Source: an uncultured Verrucomicrobiae bacterium
GTDB lineage: Bacteria; Verrucomicrobiota; Verrucomicrobiia; Limisphaerales; UBA1100
Direction of reading: 5' to 3'
Length of the DNA: 64,000 nt
Assembly: GCA_937775205.1 (NCBI GenBank)
Contig: CALKBX010000002.1
Span: 101,641-165,640, forward strand
Numbering within the stretch: position 1 is the first letter of the stretch; every line of letters starts with the position of its first letter. Position numbers and translations under genes: made by a program. The notes under the pieces are model-generated. The model was not told the DNA's origin and searched no databases. It saw only the letters and a list, made by a program, of their open reading frames with translations. Below, in pieces: positions 55,485 through 64,000 of this stretch.

Positions 55485-56108
55485 ATGAAAAAGACATTCT
55501 TAATTCTCCTGGCAATGGTGCTAATTACGCCCAAGGCACAGGCACAACTATTCAGTGATGAAGGCGTCGGCGGAGCCATAATTGGCGGCATCGCCGGTGG
55601 CATCATTGGCCACAACAACGGTCGCAAAACATGGGAAGGAGCGTTAATCGGAACAGGAACAGGCCTCCTGGCTGGCACCATCTTGGGTCAAGATCAGCGA
55701 AGTCGGGGTTATTCATCGCACACGAGCTACCCAAATCGGTCTCGTTCCTATTCCAGCCACCCCTACTATTCCTCGCACCGGGATTCCACTCACCGGCCCT
55801 ATTATAGCCAATCCTATGGTACTCAACATTATTGCCCGCAGCCGCGAATCATCCGCCAAGTTGTGGAACGGCCTGTTTATGTGCAACCGCAAAGACCAGT
55901 CTATCAGCAACCGACCTATGCTCAACCGACCTATGCTCAACCGACCTATGCTCAACCGACCTATGCTCAACCGACCTATGCTCAACCGACCTATGCTCAA
56001 CCCGCAGCCGATCATCATCCAGCAAACGATCGTTGTGCGGCCCACATATACTCCGCAATCCTCCTATGTTCTGCCGAGTGGATACCGGATTGCTTACTAG
56101 TTGGATGA
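55485..56108 (+). CDS. Glycine-zipper envelope protein with PTYAQ tandem repeat
   Basis: 207 residues as read. Signal peptide FLILLAMVLITPKAQAQ. A glycine zipper (GVGGAIIGGIAGGIIGHNNG, then LIGTGTGLLAGTILGQ) could insert in the outer membrane. A Ser/Tyr/His-rich middle (HTSYPNRSRSYSSHPYYSSH) leads to six PTYAQ repeats (55911-56000). After the repeat this frame gives ADHHPANDRCAAHIY, which looks out of frame. The alternative frame continues QPIIIQQTIVVRPTYTPQSS to a stop at 56098-56100. One C fewer in CCC at 56001-56003 would join them, so a frameshift is likely at the repeat edge. Confidence 0.7.
   Translation: MKKTFLILLAMVLITPKAQAQLFSDEGVGGAIIGGIAGGIIGHNNGRKTWEGALIGTGTGLLAGTILGQDQRSRGYSSHTSYPNRSRSYSSHPYYSSHRDSTHRPYYSQSYGTQHYCPQPRIIRQVVERPVYVQPQRPVYQQPTYAQPTYAQPTYAQPTYAQPTYAQPTYAQPAADHHPANDRCAAHIYSAILLCSAEWIPDCLLVG
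55911..56000 (+). repeat. Six perfect 15-bp coding repeats
   Basis: The unit CCGACCTATGCTCAA is repeated six times, encoding PTYAQ. Perfect identity between units implies recent expansion and a copy number that may vary between strains. Confidence 0.95.
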
Positions 56109-56179
56109 GGCGAAACTGAACTCAGTGGCCGTGAAAACTCGGCTCTATTACTCCCGGCTAATTTTGTTGAACCCCTAAA

Positions 56180-57145
56180 TCAGTTCTTTGGAGTACTGTG
56201 GGGATTCTTCTCGTTTGAGCCGTTTTGCTTTTTCCCCTTTGGTGCAACAGCTTCCAAGAATGAATCCAGTGTGATTGTATTTCTCTTTCCTGCCTCAAGA
56301 TTCCAAAACTGGGATTCCTTGGCTTGTTTGGCTTTTGTGGCAAGGGAGGCTAGTGCAAGGCAGATTTCATCGTCCAGTTCTAATCCGTGTCTTTGGACAA
56401 TCACTTTGGCTATTTGGGCCATTTGTTCCGGCTTGCCTGTGAAGAGGAAGCAGCGATACAGATCGATGTAATATTCCTTGGTTGAGTCGTACCCGTATTT
56501 TTTTGCTTCGAAAAGCATAGGGAGGGCTTCTTTGTAGAGGCCCTTTGCGACGGTTGCCTTGAACTGCCTGATTACCGCCACGCGGTACAGTGGGGGGATC
56601 TCCTTTTGTTTCAACAATTCTGTTGCCTTGATTTCAATCTGTTTCGGGACAAGTACAACTATTCCCACGACATGATTTTTTCCCGTTAGGAAATGGGTGT
56701 TTTCTCCAAGTCCAAAAATGTTTCCTTGGGCTTTCGAAAGAAGGCGCACCCCCAACTGGCTATATAACAGGTGGCCAAACTTGAATGGTTTCAGTGCCGC
56801 CTGAACCTCGGGAGATTGTCCGGCACGGTATCGAATTACTTCAGCCGCGAGAATAGGCCGAATTAGTGATTTTTTTTGGTGGTCACCCAAAATAGGAGAG
56901 ACTCGCTTGGCACAAGCAACGATGGTTTTGCCGCCCTCTTCTCCGGTGGCAACAGCTAATCCGGGCTGATATCGGGCGTTTTGCAATAGTCGGGTGACAG
57001 TTGCATTGGGTTGATTCCCAAAGCTCGATTCCAACCCTTTTTCGAGAAGTTTCTTGAGAAGGCCTGCTTCTTGATTTGTCGGCAATGGCTGGGCAAAGCT
57101 ATTGCACGCAATTAGTACCAGCAGTAGTGAGGTTTCCCGTATCAT
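56180..57145 (-). CDS. Exported protein of unknown function
   Basis: 321 residues, not recognised. Signal peptide TSLLLVLIACNSFAQ; LIACN also resembles a weak lipobox. The middle has LAVATGEEGGKTIVACAKRV, KFGHLLYSQLGVRLLSKAQG and VVGIVVLVPKQIEIKATELL. The C-terminal third looks like helical TPR-type repeats (ALPMLFEAKKYGYDSTKEYY, DEICLALASLATKAKQAKES) and ends with a basic, low-complexity tail. It follows the two paralogous large genes on the same strand, 42 bases downstream, and probably shares their transcript. Confidence 0.68.
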   Translation of the reverse strand: MIRETSLLLVLIACNSFAQPLPTNQEAGLLKKLLEKGLESSFGNQPNATVTRLLQNARYQPGLAVATGEEGGKTIVACAKRVSPILGDHQKKSLIRPILAAEVIRYRAGQSPEVQAALKPFKFGHLLYSQLGVRLLSKAQGNIFGLGENTHFLTGKNHVVGIVVLVPKQIEIKATELLKQKEIPPLYRVAVIRQFKATVAKGLYKEALPMLFEAKKYGYDSTKEYYIDLYRCFLFTGKPEQMAQIAKVIVQRHGLELDDEICLALASLATKAKQAKESQFWNLEAGKRNTITLDSFLEAVAPKGKKQNGSNEKNPHSTPKN

Positions 57146-57187
57146 GGCAATGCCTAAATTCGTTTTGTCCCCGGATCATAGAATGCT

Positions 57188-58558
57188 TCAAGGGGCACCG
57201 GGAAGTGGGATTTTCCCGGAGGGACCTTGACCGATTGGGCGTTGCCATTTGGGATCGCTAAAAATCCCGCCTTTGGGCTGTTTGCCTCCGGCTATTTTGT
57301 TGCCTTTCTCCAATATGCTGGGCCCATTTTCCATTTCCTTTTTCAGTTCGCGTCCGGCGGCTGTCATCTTGGGGTTGTAAATGTAGGCTGAGAAATACCA
57401 GTCTCCATCCTTGGATTTCCACGATTTGGGCGGCGATATACCCTCCGGGAGTTTCCCTTTTTGTGCGGATTTGAACGCATCGGTAACCTGAACACGACTT
57501 TGGAAAACATCGTAGGTTGCACCAACGGGAACGACTGATTCTTCTCCATCCATCATCGGATCCCCCTTGAGATCAAATTGCTTTTGCTGATCCATCATCT
57601 GGCTGGTCATACCGCTGGACCACGCCATTTGGTCGCCCATAATTAAACCCACAAGACTCGCAGAAGCCCTCATTTGGGCTTGGCTCTTTGAAGCTTGTTT
57701 GAGCCTTTTTTCGATGGTTTTGTTCTTGTTCATTCGGATGACTGCCGAACCGAATCCAACAAAGTACAAATCTTGGTCCCCTTTCTCGTTTACCACGCTA
57801 ATCACCCTGCTGCAAATGGGGGGGATAACTGCGGAACGCAACTCTACAAGCACCTGCTCCATTCCGGCGGCCAAGTCATTCGCTACGATGACCGAGGGAG
57901 TTGCTCGCATGGTGGCACCTCGGGTGACGGGTGTGGTGGCAATTGTGACCGAAACCTCATGTTCCTTTACGTCGTCCTTCACCTCATAGAGCACAAAACC
58001 TCGTAACAGCCCCTCCACCTTTTGTTTGTTGGATTCATTGAAAACTACCGCTGTATTGGCCAACGAATTTGTGGCAGAATCATACGCATCGATTGAGGTC
58101 ACCAATTCCTGTGTGGCATCCACTGTTAAGCCATGCGTATATGCCGCCAGATTTTTCTTGGCCTCCAGATAGGCCTGCACGTATGCCATACGTTTCGAAA
58201 TCAACGAAGAGTTCCGATTGGGGAAGGTGCGGTAAATCGCTGTTCCGCGAGCCATCACCCCGATGCCACCACCCGGCGCCTTGAACACTGCCACATCCTC
58301 TTCTTCCTCTTCCAGTTCCATCACGGTCGCGACAGCTGCGTCTTGCATATTTGCCCCTTCCACCAAAGGGGTTTTGCCGCCTTTCTTGGTCAGCTGTTGC
58401 TCAGTCACCTTGATTTTGTCAGGTTGCTTTGGCTTCGCAGGTGCCTTGGCACCATCTTGGGCAGGCGTGAGAAAGTCTTCCAGTGTGGGTTCTGCCGCCA
58501 TGGCACTAAGGGCCGTGATTGCAAACATCGTCATCAGGTAGCTTGTGATTTTTTTCAT
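57188..58558 (-). CDS. Large exported protein, paralog of the N-terminal half of its neighbour
   Basis: 456 residues, family not recognised with certainty. Signal peptide LMTMFAITALSAMAA. The mature start is PTLEDFLTPAQDGAKAPAKP, followed by acidic MELEEEEEDVAVFKAPGGGI. The core (residues about 95-380) contains GIGVMARGTAIYRTFPNRNS, ANTAVVFNESNKQKVEGLLR and EVSVTIATTPVTRGATMRAT, with DGDWYFSAYIYNP near its end. It aligns closely with residues 1-410 of the gene at 58591-61101, so the pair arose by duplication. The function is probably in the envelope. Confidence 0.72.
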   Translation of the reverse strand: MKKITSYLMTMFAITALSAMAAEPTLEDFLTPAQDGAKAPAKPKQPDKIKVTEQQLTKKGGKTPLVEGANMQDAAVATVMELEEEEEDVAVFKAPGGGIGVMARGTAIYRTFPNRNSSLISKRMAYVQAYLEAKKNLAAYTHGLTVDATQELVTSIDAYDSATNSLANTAVVFNESNKQKVEGLLRGFVLYEVKDDVKEHEVSVTIATTPVTRGATMRATPSVIVANDLAAGMEQVLVELRSAVIPPICSRVISVVNEKGDQDLYFVGFGSAVIRMNKNKTIEKRLKQASKSQAQMRASASLVGLIMGDQMAWSSGMTSQMMDQQKQFDLKGDPMMDGEESVVPVGATYDVFQSRVQVTDAFKSAQKGKLPEGISPPKSWKSKDGDWYFSAYIYNPKMTAAGRELKKEMENGPSILEKGNKIAGGKQPKGGIFSDPKWQRPIGQGPSGKIPLPGAP

Positions 58559-58590
58559 GGTTGTATGTTGAGTTTAGGGTTGGGGTTAAA

Positions 58591-61101
58591 TTATTTGATT
58601 CCCGGTGTGCCATCATCCACGGGGCCTTTGGCGGGTGGCAACAGCTTGGCTCTTTTGCACAGGCCACCGTATTTGATGCCGACGGCCTTGCCTTCGATGA
58701 TCCGTCCCCAAGAGGAGGCGGCATCCACCCGAAGGATTTGAACCACGGCAAGTAGATCACCAATTGCGGCTTTTTGCTGCCCGGTGGTAGGATCCACATA
58801 GGTTTCGCCCGGAGAGTGAATGGTAAATGTGTCGCCTACCTTGAGTCGTCCACGCCCTTGATTCAGCAAAACCATGCCGCCTTCGTTGGGCTCCTTCACC
58901 ACTTTGACGGGGTCGATGGCGTCCAAAAACGCATTCATCGTGGCTTCGGCAGCTGCATCGTACATTTTCTGCAGTCGCTGCTGTGGGAGGAGGCGGTTTA
59001 GTTCTGCTTTGCCCATGGCTAGGGCGATGCTGTCACTCCAAATCACCTCGCGTGTGCCCACTTCAATCACCCGAAAATCCACCGCAATCGAGGCGATGGA
59101 GTTTGCCCCGCGCTGATTGAGCAGTTCGATGAAAAACGGGATGTCAATTTGGGAAAAGTCGTTGATAGCGCCGGCCAGCACGTAATCCGCGCCCAATGTC
59201 TCGCCAAACCGAACCATCTCCTTCAGGTTCGCATCTTGATTGATTAGGAAGCCTTTCTCCTTTTGCAGTTCCAACACATGACGCCGATCCAGAACACGAT
59301 ATTGACCGGCCTTCACCAATTTGTTTACCAAGTTCTGGCTTAACCGGGCCGCGACCTGATTGGCGGGCAGCGGTTGTGGTGCCTGCGCGAGGCCGATGCT
59401 GAAATTTGCCTTGGCAAATTGAAAATCAGCCACCACCAAGGTCAGCAGTCCTTTTTTGTTGGAGGGTGAAATATATCGGTAAATGCAAACCTCCATCGAG
59501 ACTCTCCATTCCCCCTTTGTTTCCTTGGCCTCAAGAATATTGTAGGCAGCGATCAATCCCTTGGATGCGGTTTTAATTTGTTCGCTGGTTAAGTCGGAGA
59601 TTTCAACGGATTCATTCGATTTACCGTCGGTTTCCTTGATGAACTGCTTGATGGAACTCTCCATCTTTTGAGCCGAATTTATGGACAGTCCATTCACCTG
59701 TTGCACCGCCTCAACCAAGCCGTGTAACACCGCAGCCTGCTTGGTATGTCCATACGCCTCCACTATCCGTTTGATGACCTTTGTCGTGGCGGTGGATTGC
59801 GGGCAGTGGCCGTGGTTTGCGGTGGTTGACTTTGGATTATGTGGTTTCTTTCCGGGCGCGGGTCTATTGGCGGCAGCCTTACCCGAACCGGGAACCGTGA
59901 TACGTGGGTTAAAGACGTAGGCGGCAAATACCCAATCGCCATCCTCGGAATACCACGTCTTGGGCGGGGCAATCCCGGGAGGAAGTTGGCCTTTTAAAGC
60001 CGTTTTGTATGTAGAAGATAACCGCATTCTGTTTTGAAAAATGTCCACGGTTTTCGCCATGGGAATAACTGCATTTCCCCCTTCCAGCATGGGGTCTCCC
60101 TTCAAATTGAACTGTTTTTGCTGATCCAACATTTGGCTGGACATTCCACTTTGCCAAGCCAATTGGTCCCCCTTCACCAAGGCCAGCAAGCTGACGGACG
60201 CACGCATTTGGGCTTGGCGTTTGGCTGCCTGTCCAAGTCGTCTTTGTACATCCTTGTTTCTATTCTGGGAAACGATTGAAGAGCCAAACCCCACAAAATA
60301 GAAATCCTGCCCTCCCTTTTCGTTTACCACGCAGACAATCCGGCAGCAAACGGGCGGCACGACACCAGTCCTCAATTCAGCCCAAACCTGTTTCATCCCG
60401 GCCTCTAAATCGCCGGCCGTAATCATCGCGGGGTTCACCCGCATGGTTGCCCCTCGCGTCAACGGGGTGGTGGCGATGGTGACGGACACTTCCTGCTTTT
60501 CCACATCATCATTTACCTCGTAAATGACATAGCCCCGAAGCAGTCCCTCCACTTTTTGCCGGTTGTTTTCATTCATCACCGTGGAGGTATTGGCCAGGGA
60601 ATCATTTGCGCTGTCATAGGCGTCAATGGCAGAGGTCAACTCCTGTGCGGCTTCCACATTCAAGCCGTGTGTGTATTGGGCCAAGTGGCCCTTGGCCTGC
60701 AGATATGCATTCACATAGGCCGCACGCTTTAGAATTAACGCGGCATTGCGGTTTGCGAGGGGACGATAGGTGGCCGTGCCTCGAGCCATGATCCCGATCC
60801 CGCCGCCAGGTGCCTTGAAAACGGCCACGTCCTCTTTTTCCTCAACGAGCACCATCGCCGTTGCGGCGGCGGCATCCTGAATGTTCGCGCCCTCCACTAC
60901 GGTTGTTTGGTCTCCGTCCTTGGTCAACTGTTTCTCGCTCTTCTTGATCTTATCCGGCTGCCGGGGCTTCAACGGAGCCTTGACTCCATCCTGCGCCGGG
61001 GTCAGGAAATCCTGAAGATTGGGGCCGTCCGCGCCACTCACAGTTGTGAATGTGGCAGTGACAAGTGGAATCAGGAATTTGGAGATGTGGGGAACTTTCA
61101 T
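58591..61101 (-). CDS. Large exported protein with N-terminal paralogous domain and C-terminal CsgG-like domain
   Basis: 836 residues. After a signal peptide (LIPLVTATFTTVSGADG) the first 410 residues match the downstream paralog (LQDFLTPAQDGVKAPLKP, GIGIMARGTATYRPLANRN, EVSVTIATTPLTRGATMRVN). A linker rich in Pro and Lys leads to a CsgG/curli-assembly-like domain: NLVNKLVKAGQYRVLDRRHV, FGETLGADYVLAGAINDFSQ, SIAVDFRVIEVGTREVIWSD. CsgG forms outer-membrane pores and LpoB shares this fold, so a cell-envelope role beside the LpoB operon is reasonable. The C-terminal 120 residues include a beta-rich IHSPGETYVDPTTGQQKAAI segment. Confidence 0.75.
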   Translation of the reverse strand: MKVPHISKFLIPLVTATFTTVSGADGPNLQDFLTPAQDGVKAPLKPRQPDKIKKSEKQLTKDGDQTTVVEGANIQDAAAATAMVLVEEKEDVAVFKAPGGGIGIMARGTATYRPLANRNAALILKRAAYVNAYLQAKGHLAQYTHGLNVEAAQELTSAIDAYDSANDSLANTSTVMNENNRQKVEGLLRGYVIYEVNDDVEKQEVSVTIATTPLTRGATMRVNPAMITAGDLEAGMKQVWAELRTGVVPPVCCRIVCVVNEKGGQDFYFVGFGSSIVSQNRNKDVQRRLGQAAKRQAQMRASVSLLALVKGDQLAWQSGMSSQMLDQQKQFNLKGDPMLEGGNAVIPMAKTVDIFQNRMRLSSTYKTALKGQLPPGIAPPKTWYSEDGDWVFAAYVFNPRITVPGSGKAAANRPAPGKKPHNPKSTTANHGHCPQSTATTKVIKRIVEAYGHTKQAAVLHGLVEAVQQVNGLSINSAQKMESSIKQFIKETDGKSNESVEISDLTSEQIKTASKGLIAAYNILEAKETKGEWRVSMEVCIYRYISPSNKKGLLTLVVADFQFAKANFSIGLAQAPQPLPANQVAARLSQNLVNKLVKAGQYRVLDRRHVLELQKEKGFLINQDANLKEMVRFGETLGADYVLAGAINDFSQIDIPFFIELLNQRGANSIASIAVDFRVIEVGTREVIWSDSIALAMGKAELNRLLPQQRLQKMYDAAAEATMNAFLDAIDPVKVVKEPNEGGMVLLNQGRGRLKVGDTFTIHSPGETYVDPTTGQQKAAIGDLLAVVQILRVDAASSWGRIIEGKAVGIKYGGLCKRAKLLPPAKGPVDDGTPGIK

Positions 61102-61114
61102 AGAATCGAGTTAT

Positions 61115-61324
61115 TCAGGGTTTCTTTGTGCAATTTTCCTTATGAAATTCGTAATGTTCATTTGGAATTTTCACCCCGCAATACTCGCATTTGGTCGCAA
61201 TTTTTCCTCTTTCCACTTGGGGTTCTTCCGGCACTTCTGCAGGTGCCTCGGCCGGCTTGCTATCCCCCGAACCACAGCCCAACAGGGAAAACAAAAGGCT
61301 CATTATAATGATTTTGGTTTTCAT
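61115..61324 (-). CDS. Small lipoprotein with C2HC-like motif
   Basis: 69 residues from ATG at 61324 (an ATG at 61336 is also open). The lipobox LLFSLLGCGS puts the lipidated Cys after LLG. After a Pro/Glu-rich spacer comes CEYCGVKIPNEHYEFHKENC, whose Cys2-His-Cys spacing suggests a small zinc-binding module. It lies between the LpoB-like gene and the CsgG-like gene on the same strand, 13 bases before the latter. Confidence 0.65.
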   Translation of the reverse strand: MKTKIIIMSLLFSLLGCGSGDSKPAEAPAEVPEEPQVERGKIATKCEYCGVKIPNEHYEFHKENCTKKP

Positions 61325-61339
61325 GCGATTTACCAAGTT

Positions 61340-61952
61340 CTAGCGGATCCCTTGCCTTGTTTGGAGATGAAATACTGACCGGTCCCAAGTTCGAATTCCT
61401 GTTTCTAAATCATTGACTTGTATATTGTATGGTATATGTCTTTTCCACATTTCGGCCGTTGCGGGCTGTGCTTTCTGTGACGGATCCAAATAATGAGAAG
61501 CGTGGGGCTTCTAATCGCCCCTCGCCAATGGTTGAGCCTTTGCGAACTTCACCCGAGTTCCGGAGTTGCCGCATCTTTATCACCAACGGATCATTATCCA
61601 ATTCATTGATGGTTGAAGGACGTTTGCTGGCATAGCATTTGCCGCTTTCTTGCAGGGCTTGGATGATGTTGTCGATCAAGATGTTTGTGTTAATGTGTTG
61701 GGTGGTTTTGTTCTGGATTCGGCTGATGGCAATGACGTGTTTTTTGCCGTCAGCCCGATCCAATCGTCCACTGGCGAGCAATCGATTTACGATATCGCTT
61801 GATGCGCTTACCCAGTCTTGAGGCGCTACCGCCCATCCTTGGACGCCCCCCCCCACTACTTGCCACGACGGGTTATGTCCACCCCCGTGGAGGAGCAAAC
61901 CTGTAGCGATTAGCAGCGTGAATGCGAGTGAGAACGAAAATATTTTCTTCAT
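61340..61952 (-). CDS. lpoB: Penicillin-binding protein activator LpoB-like protein, C-terminus frameshifted
   Basis: 180 residues in the open frame ending at 61410. Signal peptide FSFSLAFTLLIATGLLLHGG; the usual lipobox Cys is not evident. The LpoB/CsgG-like fold shows SSDIVNRLLASGRLDRADGK, HVIAISRIQNKTTQHINTNI and LEAPRFSLFGSVTESTAR. The normal continuation, IQVNDLETGIRTWDRSV, lies in another frame, reaching a stop at 61340. One base less near 61425-61432 would join them. LpoB activates bifunctional penicillin-binding proteins from the outer membrane. It belongs to the COG3014-YcfL-LpoB gene order known from proteobacteria. Confidence 0.7.
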
Positions 61953-62000
61953 AATGATTCTGAGTTAACTTGATTTAAGGGATATGATTTTGTGCAGTAA

Positions 62001-62389
62001 CTAGTCTTTTTCAATTGTCAGTTTAAAGTCAACGGCTCGGGTGTTTTTCGCAACCAATAGGAGAGGATTTGAGCCTCGAATCATAGTTAGACTACGCCAT
62101 CCACGGTCTGCCGAACTCAACACTGCCCCATTGTGGTCCAGCCAATGGACTTGGTAAACGATAAGGCGTACCACTGGGTCTTCGGTTAAAAAAACTGACA
62201 TTGAGTTGCAATAATCCACTGCTTTGTTTTTTGAGAAGTTGAATATGCTCGACCACCAAATATCGCCCAGAATAAGCCACCTTGTGCAAGTGTGGGTTGG
62301 CCGGATTTGACCACGGACGGCGGCTGACCGCCGGGGGCTTCACAACCAATTATCAGTGCCAGGATAGTAGCTAAAAGTAACTGTTTCAT
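62001..62389 (-). pseudogene. ycfL: YcfL-like (DUF1425) lipoprotein gene with two frame breaks
   Basis: Starts MKQLLLATILALIIGCEAPG with a lipobox (LIIGC). It then needs a frame change near AAA in GTCAAATCC (about 62310) to read NPHLHKVAYSGRYLVVEHIQ and LLKKQSSGLLQLNV. A second change at the T7 run (about 62187-62193) leads to FLTEDPVVRLIVYQVHWLD and WRSLTMIRGSNPLLLVA, ending DFKLTIEKD at 62001. Both are +1 homopolymer events. The reconstructed protein fits DUF1425/YcfL, an LpoB-associated envelope protein. It may be intact in the real genome if these are sequencing errors. Confidence 0.62.
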
Positions 62390-62399
62390 GAATCTCATT

Positions 62400-63934
62400 T
62401 CAACCTTGAATTGGAAAATCTTCGGGATTGTGCCTGAGGTTGTCTGCTTAACGTACACCACGTTCACGCTGCCATCAATCAAGTCAATCTCGGCTTCGCC
62501 ACCATCGGACCGGCCCAGCTTGAGCTTGCGATTAGCGGGTGTGTTCACGCGACATACCTGAAAATTGGAAGGCAACGTGCGCCAAGTGCGAGAATCTGTT
62601 TCTTTCATTATTCCCGTGTATAAAAGCCCTCCCCCAAAATAACCTAGATCTCCGTATTCTTTTTGTAGCAAATTATGTGCCCTGTCGTTTTGAGAATGGT
62701 TGCCAAAATGATCCGGTTGCGGATGCCTGGCCAGCGTAATTGGAATTCCCCGTGCTACCACTGAATTCATATCTGCCAAGGGCAGGGCCTGCTCCGTTCG
62801 TCCGCCAACCTTGATAAGTTTGGTGGACGGGGACTTCATCGAAAGCAATTAGCTTTGGCCATTTTGCCTTGATGTCGATTAGATAAGTTTTCTCAACAAT
62901 CCTTTCAGTATACATATGATTCCCTTGAGAGGTCTTTAATCGGATTTCCTTCTCGATCATATCGATATTCTCGAACTCGGGATTTGACCTTTATGGGGAT
63001 AGGTGGAAATTTGAATTCTTCCTCTTTCCGATACGGTGCAATTCCCGCCTCAAACAAGATGTAGGTAATGTTTTCAATCGGCTGGCGTTGGTTAACCCTG
63101 AGCACGTCGGTAGCCACGTGCTTATTGTTACCACTCATTGCCAAGACCCTCTGCAAACTCTTCAGGCCGTTTTCCAAGTCACTGTCCCCCTGGGGATTGA
63201 TTGTAAAGAATAGGCCTTGGAGGTATTCTGAAAAAGGGTTTACAAAGGGACCATAGGCAGGATTTACATCAGGCAACTCATTCATTACGAGTGCAAGTTT
63301 GGACTGGAACCCTTCATTGTTGAGCAACTTATCCACCTCGGAGCCGTCCAATAATTCCCGGTACTTGGCTTCCGCCTCCTTTACCTCCTTTTCATCCTTG
63401 GTAATCTGCTTGGAGTACTTGTCCACGGCGGTGGCCTGCGCCTCATGAAGCCTCCTAAATTCAATCCGGGTATTATCAAGATCATCCAAGACCATATAAT
63501 TCAGCGCGCGATAAGTGTGAGCCATGATTCGGTCGTAGGAATAACCCCTGTAAATTAGGACATTCAGGTTGGCTATTGCAGCCACGGCCTCACGGCCAAC
63601 TTTTCCTGTCGTGGGATCCTGCTCACGATCGTTCATTAAACTGAGAGCACTCTCAAAAGCCTGATTACTTGCCTCAAACTGACCGGCAGCCCGTAAAACC
63701 CGCTCCATGCTCAAGGAAGAAAACTATGTTGTTTTTAACTTTACTGCGTTGCTTATCCAGGAGTTCACTAGATTCCTTATGGGCTGCCTCGTATTTTCCT
63801 GCAGCCCAGTTATCGGCCAATTTCTGAGTGCATTTCACATAGGAAAGGGTGGAGTTGCAGCCGACACCAAGAATCACGATGCACAGTAACCCGGATGACA
63901 AAACTAATTTGGTAATGAATTGGATTGATTTCAT
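62400..63934 (-). pseudogene. COG3014-like lipoprotein gene with at least five frame breaks
   Basis: Starts at 63934 with IQFITKLVLSSGLLCIVILG and a lipobox ending VGC. Later segments are spread over all three frames: QFEASNQAFESALSLMNDRE and ALNYMVLDDLDNTRIEFRRL in one, EKEIRLKTSQGNHMYTERIV in a second, and LIKVGGRTEQALPLADMNSV and TDSRTWRTLPSNFQVCRVNT in another. Breaks map to 63699-63701, about 62983-62985, 62829-62832, 62748-62751 and about 62670-62678. The first four are single extra bases in homopolymers. The reconstructed protein matches COG3014, known upstream of ycfL and lpoB. Confidence 0.6.
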
Positions 63935-64000
63935 GATATGTTTGACAATTAAGGATGGCGCAGCAGAGACAGAGCCGCTCCTGCTAACATTGGTCATTAG

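Noticed and set aside
55316..55558. 80-codon plus-strand frame before the glycine-zipper gene
   Set aside because: It overlaps the promoter and the start of the better-supported gene in another frame and has no recognisable features.
55911..56000. CRISPR-like array
   Set aside because: The repeats are contiguous 15-bp coding units with no spacers.

Overview
The window looks like the chromosome of a PVC-superphylum bacterium, most likely a Verrucomicrobiota of the Pedosphaera or marine subdivision type. The basis is the family content. There are repeated pairs of DUF1501 (Tat-exported) and DUF1549/DUF1553 'planctomycete cytochrome' proteins, several formylglycine sulfatases, ThuA-like, Gfo/Idh/MocA, sorbosone-dehydrogenase-like and SMP-30-like secreted enzymes, and FG-GAP proteins. 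Small palindromic repeats with PVC-type spurious peptides also occur. G+C is high to about 46 kb and visibly lower after that (not measured). I saw no rRNA, tRNA, CRISPR array or intact insertion sequence.

Layout: 0-4 kb is housekeeping on the minus strand (clpX partial, clpP, rnc) plus two uncharacterised genes. 4-8 kb holds a secreted sugar dehydrogenase-like protein, a sulfatase and a frameshifted glycosyltransferase. 8-16 kb has small unknowns, a TPR protein, a class V aminotransferase, a decayed FG-GAP/ASPIC remnant, a PlsC acyltransferase, a DUF4177-type small protein and an NtrC-type two-component pair. 15.6-26.5 kb and 37.9-49.7 kb are polymer-degradation regions: ThuA, three sulfatases in the window (one frameshifted), oxidoreductases, and three DUF1501 plus DUF1553 modules, two of them a tandem duplication. 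26.5-37.9 kb holds a tyrosine recombinase, purC, a surface-polysaccharide cluster (epimerase, FkbM methyltransferase, flippase, glycosyltransferase), priA, a lytic transglycosylase, a DUF374 acyltransferase, ruvA and ruvC.

49.7-54.7 kb is the most interesting part. It is a tightly coupled minus-strand lipid operon whose first gene fuses a ketoacyl-synthase-III domain to a haem-oxygenase-like diiron-oxidase-type domain. An unknown protein, a histidine-rich membrane oxygenase-like protein and a fatty-acid desaturase follow. A PAP2/inositolphosphotransferase-like gene diverges from it, with a palindrome between them. The locus looks like an undescribed lipid-modifying pathway; its product cannot be read from sequence.

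54.7-64 kb carries secreted or envelope proteins. They include a chimera of a sulfatase N-terminus and a glycine zipper, a glycine-zipper protein with a PTYAQ repeat, a paralogous pair of large secreted proteins (one with a CsgG-like end), and a COG3014-YcfL-LpoB operon. That operon contains many one-base frame disruptions, nearly all +1 in homopolymers, and similar indels break other genes in the window. Sequencing or assembly error is therefore a serious alternative to real gene decay.
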